This document shows positions 12,858 to 25,622 of a stretch of DNA of 64,000 nt, piece after piece. The notes beneath the pieces are model-generated. The model saw only the letters and a program-made list of their open reading frames with translations. It had not been told where the DNA came from and searched no databases. A program made the translations under genes and the position numbers. The stretch's first letter is position 1; each line of letters opens with the position of its first letter. The stretch spans positions 2,065,907-2,129,906 of the forward strand of contig VXAI01000115.1 in assembly GCA_013399305.1 (NCBI GenBank), written 5' to 3'. The stretch comes from Rostratula benghalensis (Eukaryota; Chordata; Aves; Charadriiformes; Rostratulidae).

Positions 12858-13540
12858 AGTGCTGGAAAGCAGATTTGCAGTAAATCACCAGGATGTCCTG
12901 GTAGACACCAAGTTGAACATGAGCCAGCCATGTGTCCTTGCCAGAAAGGAAGCAAATGCTATCTCGGCTGCATTAGACAAAGTATTACCAGCAGGTTGAA
13001 GGGTGCGATCCTTCGCCTCTATTCAATACTGGTGAGGCCACTGTTGCTTCCAGTTCTGAACTCCCCAGTACAAGACAGATATGGACATACTGGAGAGACT
13101 ACAGCCAACTGCTACTGAGATAATTAAGGGAGCATCTCTCCTATGAGATAAGCTGAGAGCTGGGACTGTTTAACCTGAAGAGAGGAATACTCAGGAGGGA
13201 TCTCACCCATTTGTATAAATACCTGAGGGGAGGGTATAAACAGAAAGCAGACAGGGTCCATTCAGCCGTGCCCAGTGACAAGACCAGAGGCAACGTATAC
13301 AAACTAAGACACCAGAGGTTCCCTCTGAACACCAGGAAATACCTTTTCCCTGTGAGAGTGACCCAGCACTGGCACAAGTTGCCAGGCGATGTTCTGGAGT
13401 CTCCAGCCCTGGAGATATTCAGAAGATGTCTTGGCATGGTCCTGGGCCACCAGCTGTAGGTGACCCTGCTGGAGCAGGGGGATTGAAATAGATGACCTCC
13501 AGAGGCCCCTTCCAGCCTCAGCCATTCTGTCATACTGTAA
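12858..13540 (+). mobile_element. CR1 LINE, old 5'-truncated copy
   Basis: This is the 3' portion of a CR1 element, more diverged and frame-shifted than the copy at 7750. Recognisable blocks are CTGGTAGACACCAAG, ATGAGCCAGC, a degraded RT C-terminal region, and TTTAACCTGAAGAGAGGAAT. A frame at 13,211-13,459 corresponds to the last part of ORF2. The 3' end has AGGTGACCCTGCTGGAGCAG, then ATGACCTCCAGAGGCCCCTT and CCATTCTGTCATACTGTAA. The AGGTGACCCTGC word puts it in the same 3'-end group as the minus-strand copy at 54,560-55,441. The exact 5' boundary is uncertain by about 30 bases. Confidence 0.92.
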
Positions 13541-16500
13541 TGAGCCACACCATGAAAAATAGTGGGGATTTTGACCTGCAAACAACTTACTTAAACAAAT
13601 TTCTATTTTTTAGCTGACTTGTGGTGACTGCCCAAAACCAAATGCTCATAATGTGTAGAAATACTTGTAATTTCTGTATTGCTCATTTAACTGATTAAAA
13701 TTAATAATTATTTACCAGGCTAAATGCATATAAACAACCTGACACCCCACACCGCTCTTCCCTCAAGAAAGGGAATCTGCCTATGTACAGGGCATGAGAC
13801 TCAATTTCTACTGGTTACCTGCCTGATTTAATGAACAGACCAGCCCTTTCCAAACTCCATTTTACATACCACCTCCATGCTACATACCAGCGGATAAATA
13901 GTTTTACACATCCTCCAGTCCTAGCTCATAAAAATTGTTTCCCCACCAGGTACGTGTCCCCAGCTGCCAAGGAGACAGAAAAAATAAGATGTATCCCCAA
14001 AGAAGATGACCACAGCCACAAGCTGAAGTCAGCTAGGTGGGAGTTACCAGGTGAGATTGCAGAGGAGAGGACAGAAGAAGCTGCAGGTTTTTCATGCAGG
14101 AAGGAGACCCAACAGCACTTCAGCTTCCTTATCAAAGGGCTGATCTCAGGAGAGCAATGTTACTTTTACACTAGTTTTCCAAAATTTAGGGAAATTCTGA
14201 TATGACATAGAAACTAAGAGCTGCCTGCTAGAAAGTCCCCAGTTATGGCGCTATAGAACAGAGGACATGCTGAAAGACTGGAGAAGGGTCTCATCAAAAA
14301 CATCAGTCCTCAAGAAAGTCTCAACAGCTGGAGTAGCAATTGGAATGGAGTGAGTTGCAGTCAAAATACAGCTACCCCTCCACTCACAGAGCTGGAGAGG
14401 TTGTTTCAATTTACTTCTCATGTGCTTCTCCACTTCTGCATCTGCACTTTAAATCTATGGACACCAAATATATGCCTTCTATAAACAAAACAGACTCTTC
14501 AGAAAGATGGCTGTGGAGAATGACTTTTTTAATAGATGTACACATATGGAAATGCATGCCTGGGAACTGCTGTGACAAATTAAGGGTCTTAGCATTATAT
14601 TATTTGTATTTGAGTATATGTTTAACTAGATATTTAATATTATTCTGACACACTAGTTGCAAAGTATTTCATTGTCTTTAACAGAGACAAACATTTTGCA
14701 GATTGGTGGGTTTGTAGGCTATGATTATTAATTACTATCTTCAGTGTAACTTTTAGCAATGAAGTTCTTAAATATTTTAGTCAACAAAAACAGGTAAGCA
14801 AAATTTGGGGGGTTTTTTGTCAAAACCAGCAGGAAAGTTGAACTGAGGACAAGTGTGGCCAGGTAAGAGTAGATTTGTTTTATAGAGTGGGTTTATAAAG
14901 GAAACCTACATTTTGTTATCTTAAAATTACCAAAGAAATTATTGTTCTAACCTAGAATATCCCAGAAGAATAAAAGCACATGTAAAAATGATGTGCACTG
15001 GGGTGCAGAAAGAAAGTAACAGCTGAGGTCATCTGGACAAAACCCTACCCCACAACGTGATGCCGTGGTGGGGTCACAACTAGCATACAACACGTACACA
15101 GGTGATCATAAAAGCGCTGTGACAGTTATCAGGCAACCATGGTTTCTTTTGTCTCTTTTCACACTTTGCACATTATGCTTTTACAAATGCCTCAATCCTT
15201 TTAGCTGTTTTTTTTTGGTTTTAGCACTTTTCCTATCATAACACTTCATGTTGCCATTCCAAATCAATTCCACTCCTCTACTCTGGATTCTCTCCTTTTC
15301 TGACCTTTTCTTTTCAGAATGAATTAAGATAAACACAAACAGACTCTGGGAAAGTATATCTGCACGTACAGCTAATCAGCAATAGCTGCAGTACATGGAA
15401 TTCACCCTTGAGAGAAAAAGGTTAATTTAGATTACTTTTCAAGCAAGGCTATGTTTAGAAAACATTTTATTTCTATTTTTAAAATATATAATAATGAGAG
15501 AGTAAGTATTGACTACCACATCTCTCTTACTATCCTTTCTGGAAAAAAAAAAATTAAACATTGAAACAACCATCAGAGGGTGCATATACACCATCAATTT
15601 GGCTTGATCCCTATTTCAGTCTTATGTCTCAGTACCCTCCCTGCCCATCCTGTGTCCAAACTAGCTCTTGAAGACCAATCTCCCACCAAGCTTCACTTGC
15701 TCCCCCTGAGGATTCAGGTCCAGTCTAAAAGCTGTGAGCCAGATCTCATTAATTAGCCTGAAGGGGCAGGGCTTTCAGCTCACAAAAATTATATGGATGT
15801 ACTCAAAAACTTAGTTTCTTAAAAGAGGAGGACTTACCCTTAACATTTGTAGGTTGACCCAAATGTGAAAGCTGTTTCCATCTTTGTTGATACATGCTTT
15901 GAGGTAAGAATGAACTTGCATTTTTTTCATTTGCTACTACAAACTCCATGAAAAAAAGAATCAGAAGAGAAGGATATAAACCATAAATATGGCCATAATT
16001 TGAATTGCTGCTGTACCAATTCCGGGAAGCATTTTCATTCAGGCCAACATTGCAATCCTCATTTAAGGTAGCAGACTTGAGGGTATACTTAAACATATGT
16101 GTGAATCGTGACATAAAATGCTAACAATATTTATAAACTATTTATACACTAATAATATTCACACACTACATTCTCCGACTGTATAATTAATTCTTTTTAA
16201 TAGAAGAATAAAGAATAACAGAAGAATAAAACCTTGGAAACTTCGGGGTCAGCATATCAGTAGCACATACTACTTAGGTATCCAGAATTTTATTGTAATA
16301 TTGGCAGAAATTATAGATACGTGTATTTTGTATGTGTATATGTCTGTACATACATATAAACATACATGTATATATATATAAAAAAAAATAAGGAGACAGA
16401 CAGGTTCCTTATTGGCTGAATATTTAAAAGGCTCACTGATTTCTTAAATGAGCAGCTTGGTGACCTGAGATTGGCAGCATCCACCCAGTCTCAAGATGTA

Positions 16501-17969
16501 GTCAAGGCTAGAGGTAGAATCTCAATATAATGAAAGAAGGAACCCAAGAAATCCAAAATGAAAATAAAGACCAGGTCCACTGAAAGAACTTGTGATTTCT
16601 AATGCCATCATTACTGTGCTTAATAGATTAGTAGTGAACCTCTGGCTACTGATTCTACATCGCTCTAAGCCAGGTCCTGGATCTCACATGGTATCACATC
16701 AGTGGGAAACAGAGCCAGGAACACAGCTAGAGAATAGGAAACCCTGTCTGAAATGTCAGTGTTACATCCTTATACACACAACTGAGTCCAGGCTGCAGGT
16801 AGGCACATGCATAAATACAGGAATCCTGGTCTACATGTCAGACTGAAAGAAGGCATTGGTCATCCTTGCACAGAATGCCAGGACCTTCTTTTCTGTACTG
16901 GTGGCACCTGGAAAAGAAGCCTGAGAGACCACTTCTAACATTGTACTTCAGTGTCACTTAGGAAACTGCCCTAGATGCCTGGCTCTTAGCTGTTCTGAGC
17001 AGAGCTGGGGGAGATCTGTGGCACACACAGGATGAAAGTTCAACTGCAATTCCAGCGTTTATAGTTTTTAACCTAAGGAACTAGGATTTTGTTTCTTTAA
17101 TTTCCCCCTCACCGAAGCATGGAGTTTGCACTGATCTCTTAATCTTAATGCACTTAATCTTCCTCACAGCTCATTTCTGGAAGGTGAAAGGCTATAAATC
17201 AGTCATATTCATATTTGTTTATGCGATGGTCCAGACACATGTTTCCACCTACAAACATCAAAAGCTGTAATAAAAGGGAACAGAAACTTTAAACTATACC
17301 AAGAAGCAATCAGTCAGGAGAAAAATCCAAGAACTCATGCAAAAGTTATGAGAGAGTTATGATTTTGCATCTGTGGTAAATCTTACGATTACTGATCTCA
17401 CCATGAGTGTATTCTTAAGGATACTGAAGAAAGAAATTCAAACTATTATTGTTTTGTAGACTTCATTACAAGGATGCTTTGCTCACTTACAAAAGCTAAA
17501 TAAATAAGGTACAGGTTCTCATGTCATATAAAAGGAGATAGAAAATTTCTCTTGGACAAGCTCACTGGTATGTATATGGGTTTATTTCACAATCTTTTTT
17601 CTCATGATTCAAAGAGTTCTGCTTGGGTCAACAGGGAAGTGACATATCAAGTTTCATCTCCAAATGTTTGGTGTCTTTTATTTATGGCTGCCAAAAGACA
17701 GTGAAAGAAATACTTATGCTAGAGGGGGAAACTAAATTTTCTACCCTCCCCTTGATAAAAAAAATATGGAAATTTACTCATGTTGTTCCAATGCAATCTA
17801 TTGTTGGACTGAAACCAAGACAGAATGCCACAAAGTGAAAAGCAGTAATATGATAATTTAGGGGTTGATCTTTCTGTCTTAATGCCAGTGAAGGTTCCAT
17901 GCTCTCACTCCAAATTATGTTCTTTGAGCTCAGTCCAATTCAACATGTTGGACAACACTTGAAGATAGA
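13541..17969. other. Intergenic DNA, no gene seen
   Basis: About 4.4 kb with no exon, RNA gene or clear transposon. The frames of 124 (13,831-14,205) and 103 codons (14,340-14,648 plus; 15,803-16,114 minus) show no domain. There is a TA/TG-rich stretch at 16,321-16,390 that ends in (TA)n and an A run. Confidence 0.55.
16321..16390. repeat. TA/TG-rich low-complexity stretch
   Basis: Alternating purine-pyrimidine sequence (TATGTGTATATG, then CATACATACA-like words, then a TA run) ending in a short A run. It is a typical degraded microsatellite. Confidence 0.8.
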
Positions 17970-19090
17970 CTTGATCTGAAATGTCCCCCAGAGCATACTC
18001 CTGGAGAAGCTGGTAAATCATGTCATAGGCAAGTGTACTCTTCACTGAGGAAAGAAATTACTAGATGGCCATGTCCAGAGAGTTTTGATTAAGGGGTTGG
18101 AATCTTGTTGATGGCCAGTCACCCATGGTGTCCCTCAGGGCTCAGTTTTGGGGGCAGTCTTGTTTATGGATGAGGGGATCAAGTGCACCCTAGTAAGTTT
18201 GCAGACACCAAAACAGGTGGGAGTGTTCATCTGCTTGAGGGTAGGAAGGCTCTACAGAGGGACCTAGACAGGTTGGATCAATAGGCCAAGGCCAATTTTA
18301 TGAGGTTGAATAAGGCCAAGTGCCAGGTCCTGCATTTCAGTCACAACAACCCCAGGCAATGCTACAGGCTTAGGGAAGAGTGCTGCCCAGCAGAAAATGA
18401 CCTGGGGGTGTTGGTGGATGGCCAGCTTACCATGAGCCAGCAGTGCGCCAAGGCAGTCAAGAAGGCCAACAGCATCCTGGCTTGTGTCAGGAATAGCATG
18501 GCCAGCAAGAGTAGGGAAGTGATTGTGCCCCTGTACTTGGCACTGGAAAAGTCTCACCTCAAGTACTGTGTTCAGTTCTGGGCCCCTCACTACAAGAAGG
18601 ACATGGAAGTGCTAGAGAATGTCCAGAGGAGAACTACCAACCTGAGGGGTCTAGAGAACAAGTCCTGTGAAGAGAGGCTGAGGGAACTGGGCGTGTTTAG
18701 TCTGGAGAAGAGGAGGCTGAGGAGAGACCTCATTGCCCTCTACAACTACCTGAAAGGAGGTTGTGGAGAAGTGGATGTTGGCCTCTTCTCCCAAGTGAAT
18801 AATGACAGGACCAGAGTAAATGGTCTGAAGTCATGGCAGAGGAAGTGCAGATTAGATATTAGGAAGAATTACTTTACTGCAAGAGTGGACAGGCACTGGA
18901 ATGTCCTGCCCAGGGAGGTGGTTAAGTCACCATCTCTGAAGGTATTTAAGAAACATGTAGAAGTGCACTTCTGGGCATGCTCTAGTGTCATGCTGTAGTG
19001 GCCAAGATTGTAGGGGGGTTTGTGAGTGTATGGTTGGATTCAGTGATCTCAGAAGTCCTTTCCAGCCATGACAATGCTGTGATTCCGTGT
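17970..19090 (+). mobile_element. CR1 LINE, longest copy in the window (about 1.1 kb)
   Basis: This copy enters the reverse transcriptase domain near the CATACTCCTGGAGAAGCTGG block and runs to the 3' end at CTTTCCAGCCATGACAATGC followed by TGTGATTCC. The RT-conserved block GVPQGS is encoded at 18,127-18,144. A segment encoding the turn after it is deleted (GTCTTGTTTATGGATGAGGG). The catalytic aspartate pair is reduced: 18,195-18,212 reads K-F-A-D-T-K, so one Asp codon is gone. Downstream an uninterrupted 232-codon frame (18,300-18,998) covers the ORF2 C-terminus, with [44 protein letters not shown] and LKGGC. The lost Asp and deletion mean it cannot be active. It is an element fragment, not a host gene. 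The 5' boundary is approximate. Confidence 0.95.
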
Positions 19091-19296
19091 CCTGCTGAAT
19101 AGAGGTAGTTTTATGGCTTTATGCCACCACTGCTTTATCTTGTTTAGCACATCTGTAGGTCCATATCCATAGAGTGCTAAATATTCATAGATAGAGCAAT
19201 GCTTAGAAGTATAGTTCAGTCACAGGAAATGCCTCTTTTACAGTAAATACAAAATGTAGTAAATTATAATAATGGGTTAGGCTAAATAATCTGAGT

Positions 19297-19870
19297 ACAG
19301 AATCACAGAACTGTTGAGGCTGGAAGGCACTGCTGGAGACTGTCTAGTCCAACCCTCTGTCCAAAGCAGGGTCAACTAAAGCAAGTTGCTCTGAACCCTG
19401 ACCAGGAAATGTTTTAATATCTCAAAGGAGAAGGCCCCAGAACCTCTTAGAACTACTTGTGACAGTTTTTGATAACCTTCACAGAAAAACTTTTTTCTTA
19501 TGTTTACATGGCATTTCCTGTATTTCAATTTTTGACCATTGCCTCTAGTCCTGCCGCTGGACATCACAAAGAAAAGTCTGGTTCTGACTGCTCTAGTCTC
19601 TCCCTGAGATTTTTATACACTTGAATAAGAATCACTCCACGAGCCTTCCCTTCTCTGCGCTGAACAGTCCCAGCTGTTTCAGTCTCTTCTCATATGAGAG
19701 ATACTTCAGTATGTTAACCATCTTAGTGGACCCTCACTGGACTCAATTCAGTAAGTCCATGTCTTTCTGTAACTAGGGAGACCAGAACTCCAGATATGTT
19801 TCACCAGTGTTGAGTGTCATCTCCCTAAATCTGCTGGCAATGGTCATCTCAATGCAGCCTGCGATGATGG
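19297..19870 (-). mobile_element. CR1 LINE, old copy on minus strand
   Basis: Read on the minus strand this is a diverged CR1 3' portion. On the plus strand it begins with ACAGAATCACAGAACTG and GGTTGAGGCTGG-like words, and continues through AGAACAGTCCCAGCTG-like and CTCACCAGTGTTGAGT blocks found in CR1. A 63-codon minus-strand frame (19,376-19,567) corresponds to the end of ORF2 and its 3' extension. Its 3' end faces the 3' end of the plus-strand copy ending at 19,090, with only about 200 bases between. Confidence 0.88.
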
Positions 19871-22800
19871 TCTAATATTTACAGTATTAACATCCCACAG
19901 AAGTAATTCAAAAAGTTAGTGTCTTCATATGCATCTAACTTTTTATACAGGAAAACCAGCTGTTTGCATACACAACAGAATCTGAAAAAGAGTTTTGTTC
20001 AAGAATGTACATCCTTTGTTTTGATCCAACTGGGAGCACACACAAGCTCCAGTTATTTTTAGACAGCAGTATCTCATAAAAATCGAACCTGGTAGTTCAG
20101 GCTATTTTTAGTTTCTAAGTTTATACAACTTAATAAAAATGTCAGTCATCAAAATACAAAACTGCTCAGTTTCCCCAGTGTATTTCTGAAGTTGTTTGAT
20201 CTAGATAAACCAAATAAATTTAATTAGTTGAAAAAAGCAATAAAACTGTAAATATCATCAGAAACTTTTCTTTTTTTTTCACTAAGGGCCCAAAACTGGA
20301 TGCAGATATGGTGTGACATGCACAAAGTAAAAGGGAGTAATGACTTCCCGTGATATACGTCAATGCTTTCCATATGGTTTCTTGGGCATTTCTATTGCAA
20401 CTTGCAATGGGGAAATACTCTAAAGAGTGACAAAGGTTGTAAAATCTCTAAAAAAAACCCCTTTTTCTAGGTCTTTGTGGTGCATTTCTTTCTTTATCTG
20501 TAACTCTGCTGCATTCAAAGGAGCATGAAATATTCCCATTTGAAAGTGGAAATGCACTCAGAAAATTAATTGATGTTATTTGTGTTCTAATTTATCCTTT
20601 TCCTCAAGAGCATCATCAAAAATTGAATAAGCTCTAGTATGGCCATCTGAGGAGATTTTCAACTTTTTTGCAACCTGCCAAAATGGGAGATGTGAAAATG
20701 TATCAGAACCTTACCCTAAAGGATCTGGATGTCCTCTGTGTGTCACAGAATTAGTCCCATTCCCACCAATCTTCTCTGCAGCCTTTGGTATTCAAAGACT
20801 TAGGGTCATATTCCCCTGCAGCCCTCTAAGTAATTTAGACATGGAATAGCTCCAGAAAGAGAAGTTTAGCTTGAAACACATGTAATTCCTTGTGCATGCT
20901 TGCTTTTTGGATCATAATTTCACAAAGATAGAATGCAGAATTTCCCATTATACTAAAGATTTTATGAAGCAAACACAACTGAAAAGCTTTTAACAATTGG
21001 GAGGAATAGGAAGCTATTCTCTATGGAGAAGAAGATGTTACAGGGTAAGAAAAGCTTTCATAATGCAACCCAAATCCAAAAAACATCCACTTCACTTCAA
21101 ACTGTACTTCATTCTTTCCTCCCAAGTGTTTTGCAGAACTTTACAAACAGAAAAATAAGTTTAGTGCCGAGTAATGGTGTGATAAAAACTTCAGAATTTC
21201 AGTTTGTTATCAAAATACCATCATAGTTTTAATCAACTTTTTGGCTAAATCTGCCAAAACTCAAATTTGCAAATAACTTTCCACTGAAATTATCCATTAA
21301 GAAATAACATGTTTTCTGATTTCAATAACTTAGATAAAGAAAAAAAGGCATTCAAAACTGCTAAACTTCACATATTTTTGTCTGGAAAGGCATATTGACC
21401 TAGTATCCCTAGAGTATAGTACTTACTGTTTTCTTTAGGATTTTCCAAGTATCTGGTCTGCAGAATAAACAAAATAGAGAAACACACTAATATAGATTAA
21501 GGATTAAATTTAGACAAGGAAGAGCTAACTAAAAAGGAAGGATCAAACTCTCAATTTGATAGCAACAAAAAATTGAAGCATGGGGAAAGTTGAAGAATTT
21601 CTTTTCCCTTTGCTATGCCTTCACACAGACATAGTACTGACTTTCCACTATGATCTCCAACTCCACAACTATCGTCATTCTCCTCTCATAGATAGTAAAA
21701 GAGGGCAATCTTATTTACAGAACACCATCTTCCTCCTTAATCTGTGTTTGCACAAGGGGCTTGGCATGGAAGATTCTCCGTATCACCTTTCATTGAACAC
21801 AGTCGTTCTTTCAAATAAGCTCATGAGGCAGAGCCAAAACCCTGATATCCTGCCCCGGGCACCATGATGAGCATTGGTACAACAGTCCATGTACGTGCTA
21901 GGATGTACCAGTCAGGCCATGGACATAAGGCCTTTTCTGCATGGAAGCTGGAAAAGCTGGCTCAGGATCCAAGCCCCTGGCTTCCCCATGCCACAGATCA
22001 GGAAGGCGACCAGCTCCAAACACTTAACAAACAGGTCCCACAGGGGAAATGCAAAGAAGCAGTTTTTAAGAGCAGTTTGCAAAGCCTCTCTTTGCTTACT
22101 TATTTGTATCTGGAATAGCAGAAGCCAAAGACTGAAAAAGGAAAATGTCATCAGGGAGTGACTGGAGACCAATAAATACTCTGCAATAGAAAGCAAACAA
22201 ACCAAAACAAGGTGCTTTTTGCTCTGCGAATAATCCCTATAGGTCTCATTAACTGTCAAAAATTAAGCGAAGATATAAAGACTTTCCACAGTGGCTGTTG
22301 CTGCCGGGAGCATTCGCATTGATGTCACCATTTCTGAAGTGATTCAGAGCAACTTACAGGCAGCAGTCGAATGAACCTTGCACTCAACAATAACACCGTG
22401 TGCTGTCATTTTACATTTTAATTATGTTCCCTGTGCTGAAGCAGTGCTCAGCCTGTGTAACCTTCCTGGTACGACGTGTCAGATAGAAAAGCTCAGGCAT
22501 GGCTTTTATGTTTGTTTTTGATGAGTTCTTACAGTGACCTTGCTTACCCCGGGGAGAAATGGGCTAAAAGTTGCCCTTTGTTGTTACTGTTCTTCATTTC
22601 TGCTAGCAGCTTTGGAAACCCTCAAGTAGACAGTTACTGTTTTTAGGACTGTGCCATGTTCTTTTTCAGCTCAGTTTTTTCACGACTGGGGTAAGAGGGG
22701 ACTTCTGCTGGCACACCTCTTTTATTTCATATTCCATGCCTTTCTGGTACAGATAGGCAAAAGCACGTCAGTGGCTAATGCAGCCCAAAGAAACAGTCTG

Positions 22801-24454
22801 CCAGTCCCAGGAGGTGCCCAAATATTTTTAAAAATCTGTCAGGTGAACACACAGGAGTCAAGTTGAACACAGCTATGAGTACAGGGTTCTATCCTCTGAT
22901 AAATTCACCCCTGCACATACAAAAGCAATACCTTAATAAAATTAATTGATATAATAATAAATTTTTTAGCCCAGCTCAAGAACGATCTTCTTTATGGCAT
23001 TCAGCTCTTCTGCTTCTCACTGTACCTGGCATTACTGCTCCGTAGGGAGGCTGTTCATGAATAGTTTTCATCAGTGAAAAGAGAACAGCAGGATGAGGAA
23101 CAAGAATCTAGGGCACAGAGTCACTGTGGATAAGATGAAACCAAACAAGTTAGCTGCTGATTTGCCGTTTCTCAACTTGTTTCCAAAAGCATCAGTATTA
23201 ATGATCTACGTATTTTTAAAAGAAAATAAAATGTATTATATGAATTGATTATATGTGTAGCAGTAGCCCAGTTAATGTGTCATCTCTGCTATATCAATTC
23301 TTCTATCATAAGCAATAGAAAAAATTTATCTCTGAAAAATATAATTAAGCCTATCAGAATGAATTTTCATCGCAGCGCTCAAAGAACCTATTAAACAAGA
23401 CAAAAGCTGAACCTTGAAAGATCTGATCTTCTCGATGTGGGCACCATGAGCTCACCAATCCTAAGGACAACAGTGCTCCACTGGTAGCTTGATTTCACTT
23501 GGATTTACTATTACAAAACATATAGTCAAGATCAGTAATTCTTCTGTGAAAGACCAGTTTAACAAACTTTGTGTAATTTGACTTTTAACTTGAAGGAGAG
23601 TAGCTGAGTATAGCTGCAATCAGGATTTTAGAGCAAATATCAAAGGAAACCTACAACCTTTACCTCTAATCTCTCTTAGCTGCCAAGGGATTGGTTTTGG
23701 GCTTATCTATTTGCAGCAAAAGTTTTTTTAACACTTTAAAACCTAAAAGGAGTTTGACATCCAGTTTTGTTTTCAGAAGCCAAGCCAGAGCTTTATAAAG
23801 CCCTATGCTAGTATGGTTTTATAAATAATAGAGATTTAAAATTCCTATAAACTCCATTCTAAAGTAGCTTGGAGTGATTTCTTTCAGAATGGAATCAAAT
23901 TGGATATGCCAGATGTTCTCTCAGCATTTTCTCCAGCACAATTTAGACAGGTAAGAAAAATCCCATAGACAGCAGCTCAAAGCAAAATGAATACGGTTAC
24001 TGAAAATGAGAACTTAAAGTTTAACCTGGTCATTTATTTTTTTTGCACCAGTTAGTAGGTAGAAAAAGATTTCAGAGTCAAGCAGGAAAACCCATGTTGC
24101 GGTTGGAAAAAATCCAGGCATGTGGAGCTTAACATATACTTAGTGTAATTATATGTAGCTTTGTCCTCACCAAACATGAATTTTAAGGAATCTCTACCTC
24201 TGTGGAAGGCACCCATCGGTCACCTATCGAACAGGCTACATGTTGCTCCTCCTTTCTCACCACATGTAGTTTCATGAGGAAGACTGTTTATGTATTTTTC
24301 CTAATCCATGAAGTAATCCTAAAGTGTTGGTAAGAAAAATCAAGCTTCTGTGATATGCAATTTATTATGTATGTGGTTTTAGCAGTGAAAAAAGCAATGG
24401 GGGCAGACATAGAAGTTCAACACCACCACGCACCATTGCAGGCTGGGGGCCGAT
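19871..24454. other. Intergenic DNA, no gene or clear transposon
   Basis: About 4.6 kb without recognisable exons or transposons. Frames of 84-115 codons around 21,580-22,259 overlap on both strands and look like chance. Positions about 22,260-22,620 are somewhat GC-richer with scattered CpGs and no repeat signature, and could be a conserved non-coding block, but no conservation can be judged from one sequence. Confidence 0.5.
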
Positions 24455-24783
24455 TGTTCGGGGAGCAGCTCTGTGCCAGAACTGTGTCCTTGTGGCAAAG
24501 GCCAGCCACATTCCCAGCTGTATTAACAAGTATCCAGCAGGTTCAGGGAAGCAATGCTTCCCATACTCAGTGCTTGAGAGATTGAACTGGAGTACTGTGT
24601 CCTGTTCTGGGCTGGACACGAGGAGAGGCTGAGACAGCTGAGTCTGCTCAGCCTACAGAAAAGATGGCTCAGGAGAAACTTAACCTGCAACCACCCGATC
24701 AGAAGTTAGAGTGAAGATGGAGTCAAACTCTTCTGAGGTGCACAGCAATAGGATGAGAGACGACATATGCAAGCTGGAACATG
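24455..24783 (+). mobile_element. CR1 LINE, heavily decayed fragment
   Basis: CR1 words can be followed in order: GGGGAGCAGCTCTG, GTGTCCTTGTGGCAAAGGCC, CTGGAGTACTGTGTCC, GAGGAGAGGCTGAGACAGCT, AAACTCTTCTGAGG-like and ACAAGCTGGAACA-like blocks. Several internal deletions separate them, including most of the segment between the YCV block and the EERLREL block. The copy stops abruptly at about 24,783, exactly where an LTR-like relic begins, so its 3' end was lost or displaced. Confidence 0.82.
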
Positions 24784-24784
24784 G

Positions 24785-25250
24785 GTGTGGTTGGTTGACC
24801 TTGGCTGGATGCTGGGTGACCACCAAACTGCTCTATCACTCCCTCTCCTTAGTTGGACAGGAGAAAGAAAATATAACAAAAAGCTCATAAATCAAGATAA
24901 GGACAAGGAGATCACTCAACAATTAGCATCACAGGCAAAACAGACTTGGGGAGTTTGATTTATTACCAAACAAATCAGAGCAGGATAATGAGAAAAGCAA
25001 CAATAAAAATCTTAAAACACCTTCCCTCCACCCCTCTCTTCTTCCTGGGCTCAACTTTACTCCTGATTTTCCCTACCTCCTCCTCCTGAGCAGCACAGGG
25101 AGATGCAGAATGGGGATTGTGATCGGTTCATCACACGTTGTGTCTGCTTCTCTTTTCTCCTCACTTTCTTACTCTGTTCATCACTCACTGATGAACTCAG
25201 CTTTGGCCAATGGCAGGTCCATCTTAGACCCAGCTGGAACATGTTGGAAA
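24785..25250 (-). mobile_element. Avian LTR-retroelement relic (internally deleted)
   Basis: I recognise this as a dispersed avian endogenous-retrovirus-related repeat, from blocks such as TGCTCTATCACTCCCTCTCC, ATAAGGACAAGGAGATCACT, CACCTTCCCTCCACCCCTCT and GGTTCATCACACGTTGTGTC. Compared with my memory of the family, the GC-rich tandem-repeat middle is missing. The minus strand carries AATAAA at about 24,958-24,964, which suggests the element reads leftwards. No protein-coding part remains. Family name and exact ends would need a Repbase or Dfam comparison. Confidence 0.7.
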
Positions 25251-25334
25251 GGCAATACAAACCTGCAAATATTCTGCGTAGCAGAGAAACACAAGACCTG
25301 TAGTGATGCACCAGGGATAATCTGAATACAGACA

Positions 25335-25622
25335 AATATGAGGGATTGTAGTGAAAGGATGAGGGGTCATGGTTTTAAACTGATAGAGGGGAGATTTAGA
25401 TTAGATATTACAAAGAAATTCTTTAAGTGAAGGTGGTGAGGCAGTGGAATGGGTTGCCCAGGGAAGTTGTGGATGCCCCTTCCCTAGAGGTGTTCAAGGC
25501 CAGACTGAGTGTGGATTTGAGTAACCTGCTCTAGTGGGAGGTGCCCCTGCCTATAGCAGGGGGGTTGGAACTTGATGATCTTTAAGGTCCCTTCCAACCC
25601 AAACCATTCTATGATCCTATGA
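25335..25622 (+). mobile_element. CR1 LINE, short 3' copy
   Basis: The copy starts near AGTGAAAGGATGAGGGGTCA and carries GGTTTTAAACTGATAGAGGG, TTAGATTAGATATTAC, TGGGTTGCCCAGGGAAG, GGGAGGTGCCCCTGCC and GGTCCCTTCCAACCCAAACC, ending CATTCTATGATCCTATGA. This 3' type differs from the decayed CR1 at 24,455-24,783, so the two are separate insertions rather than two halves of one element split by the LTR relic. Confidence 0.95.
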
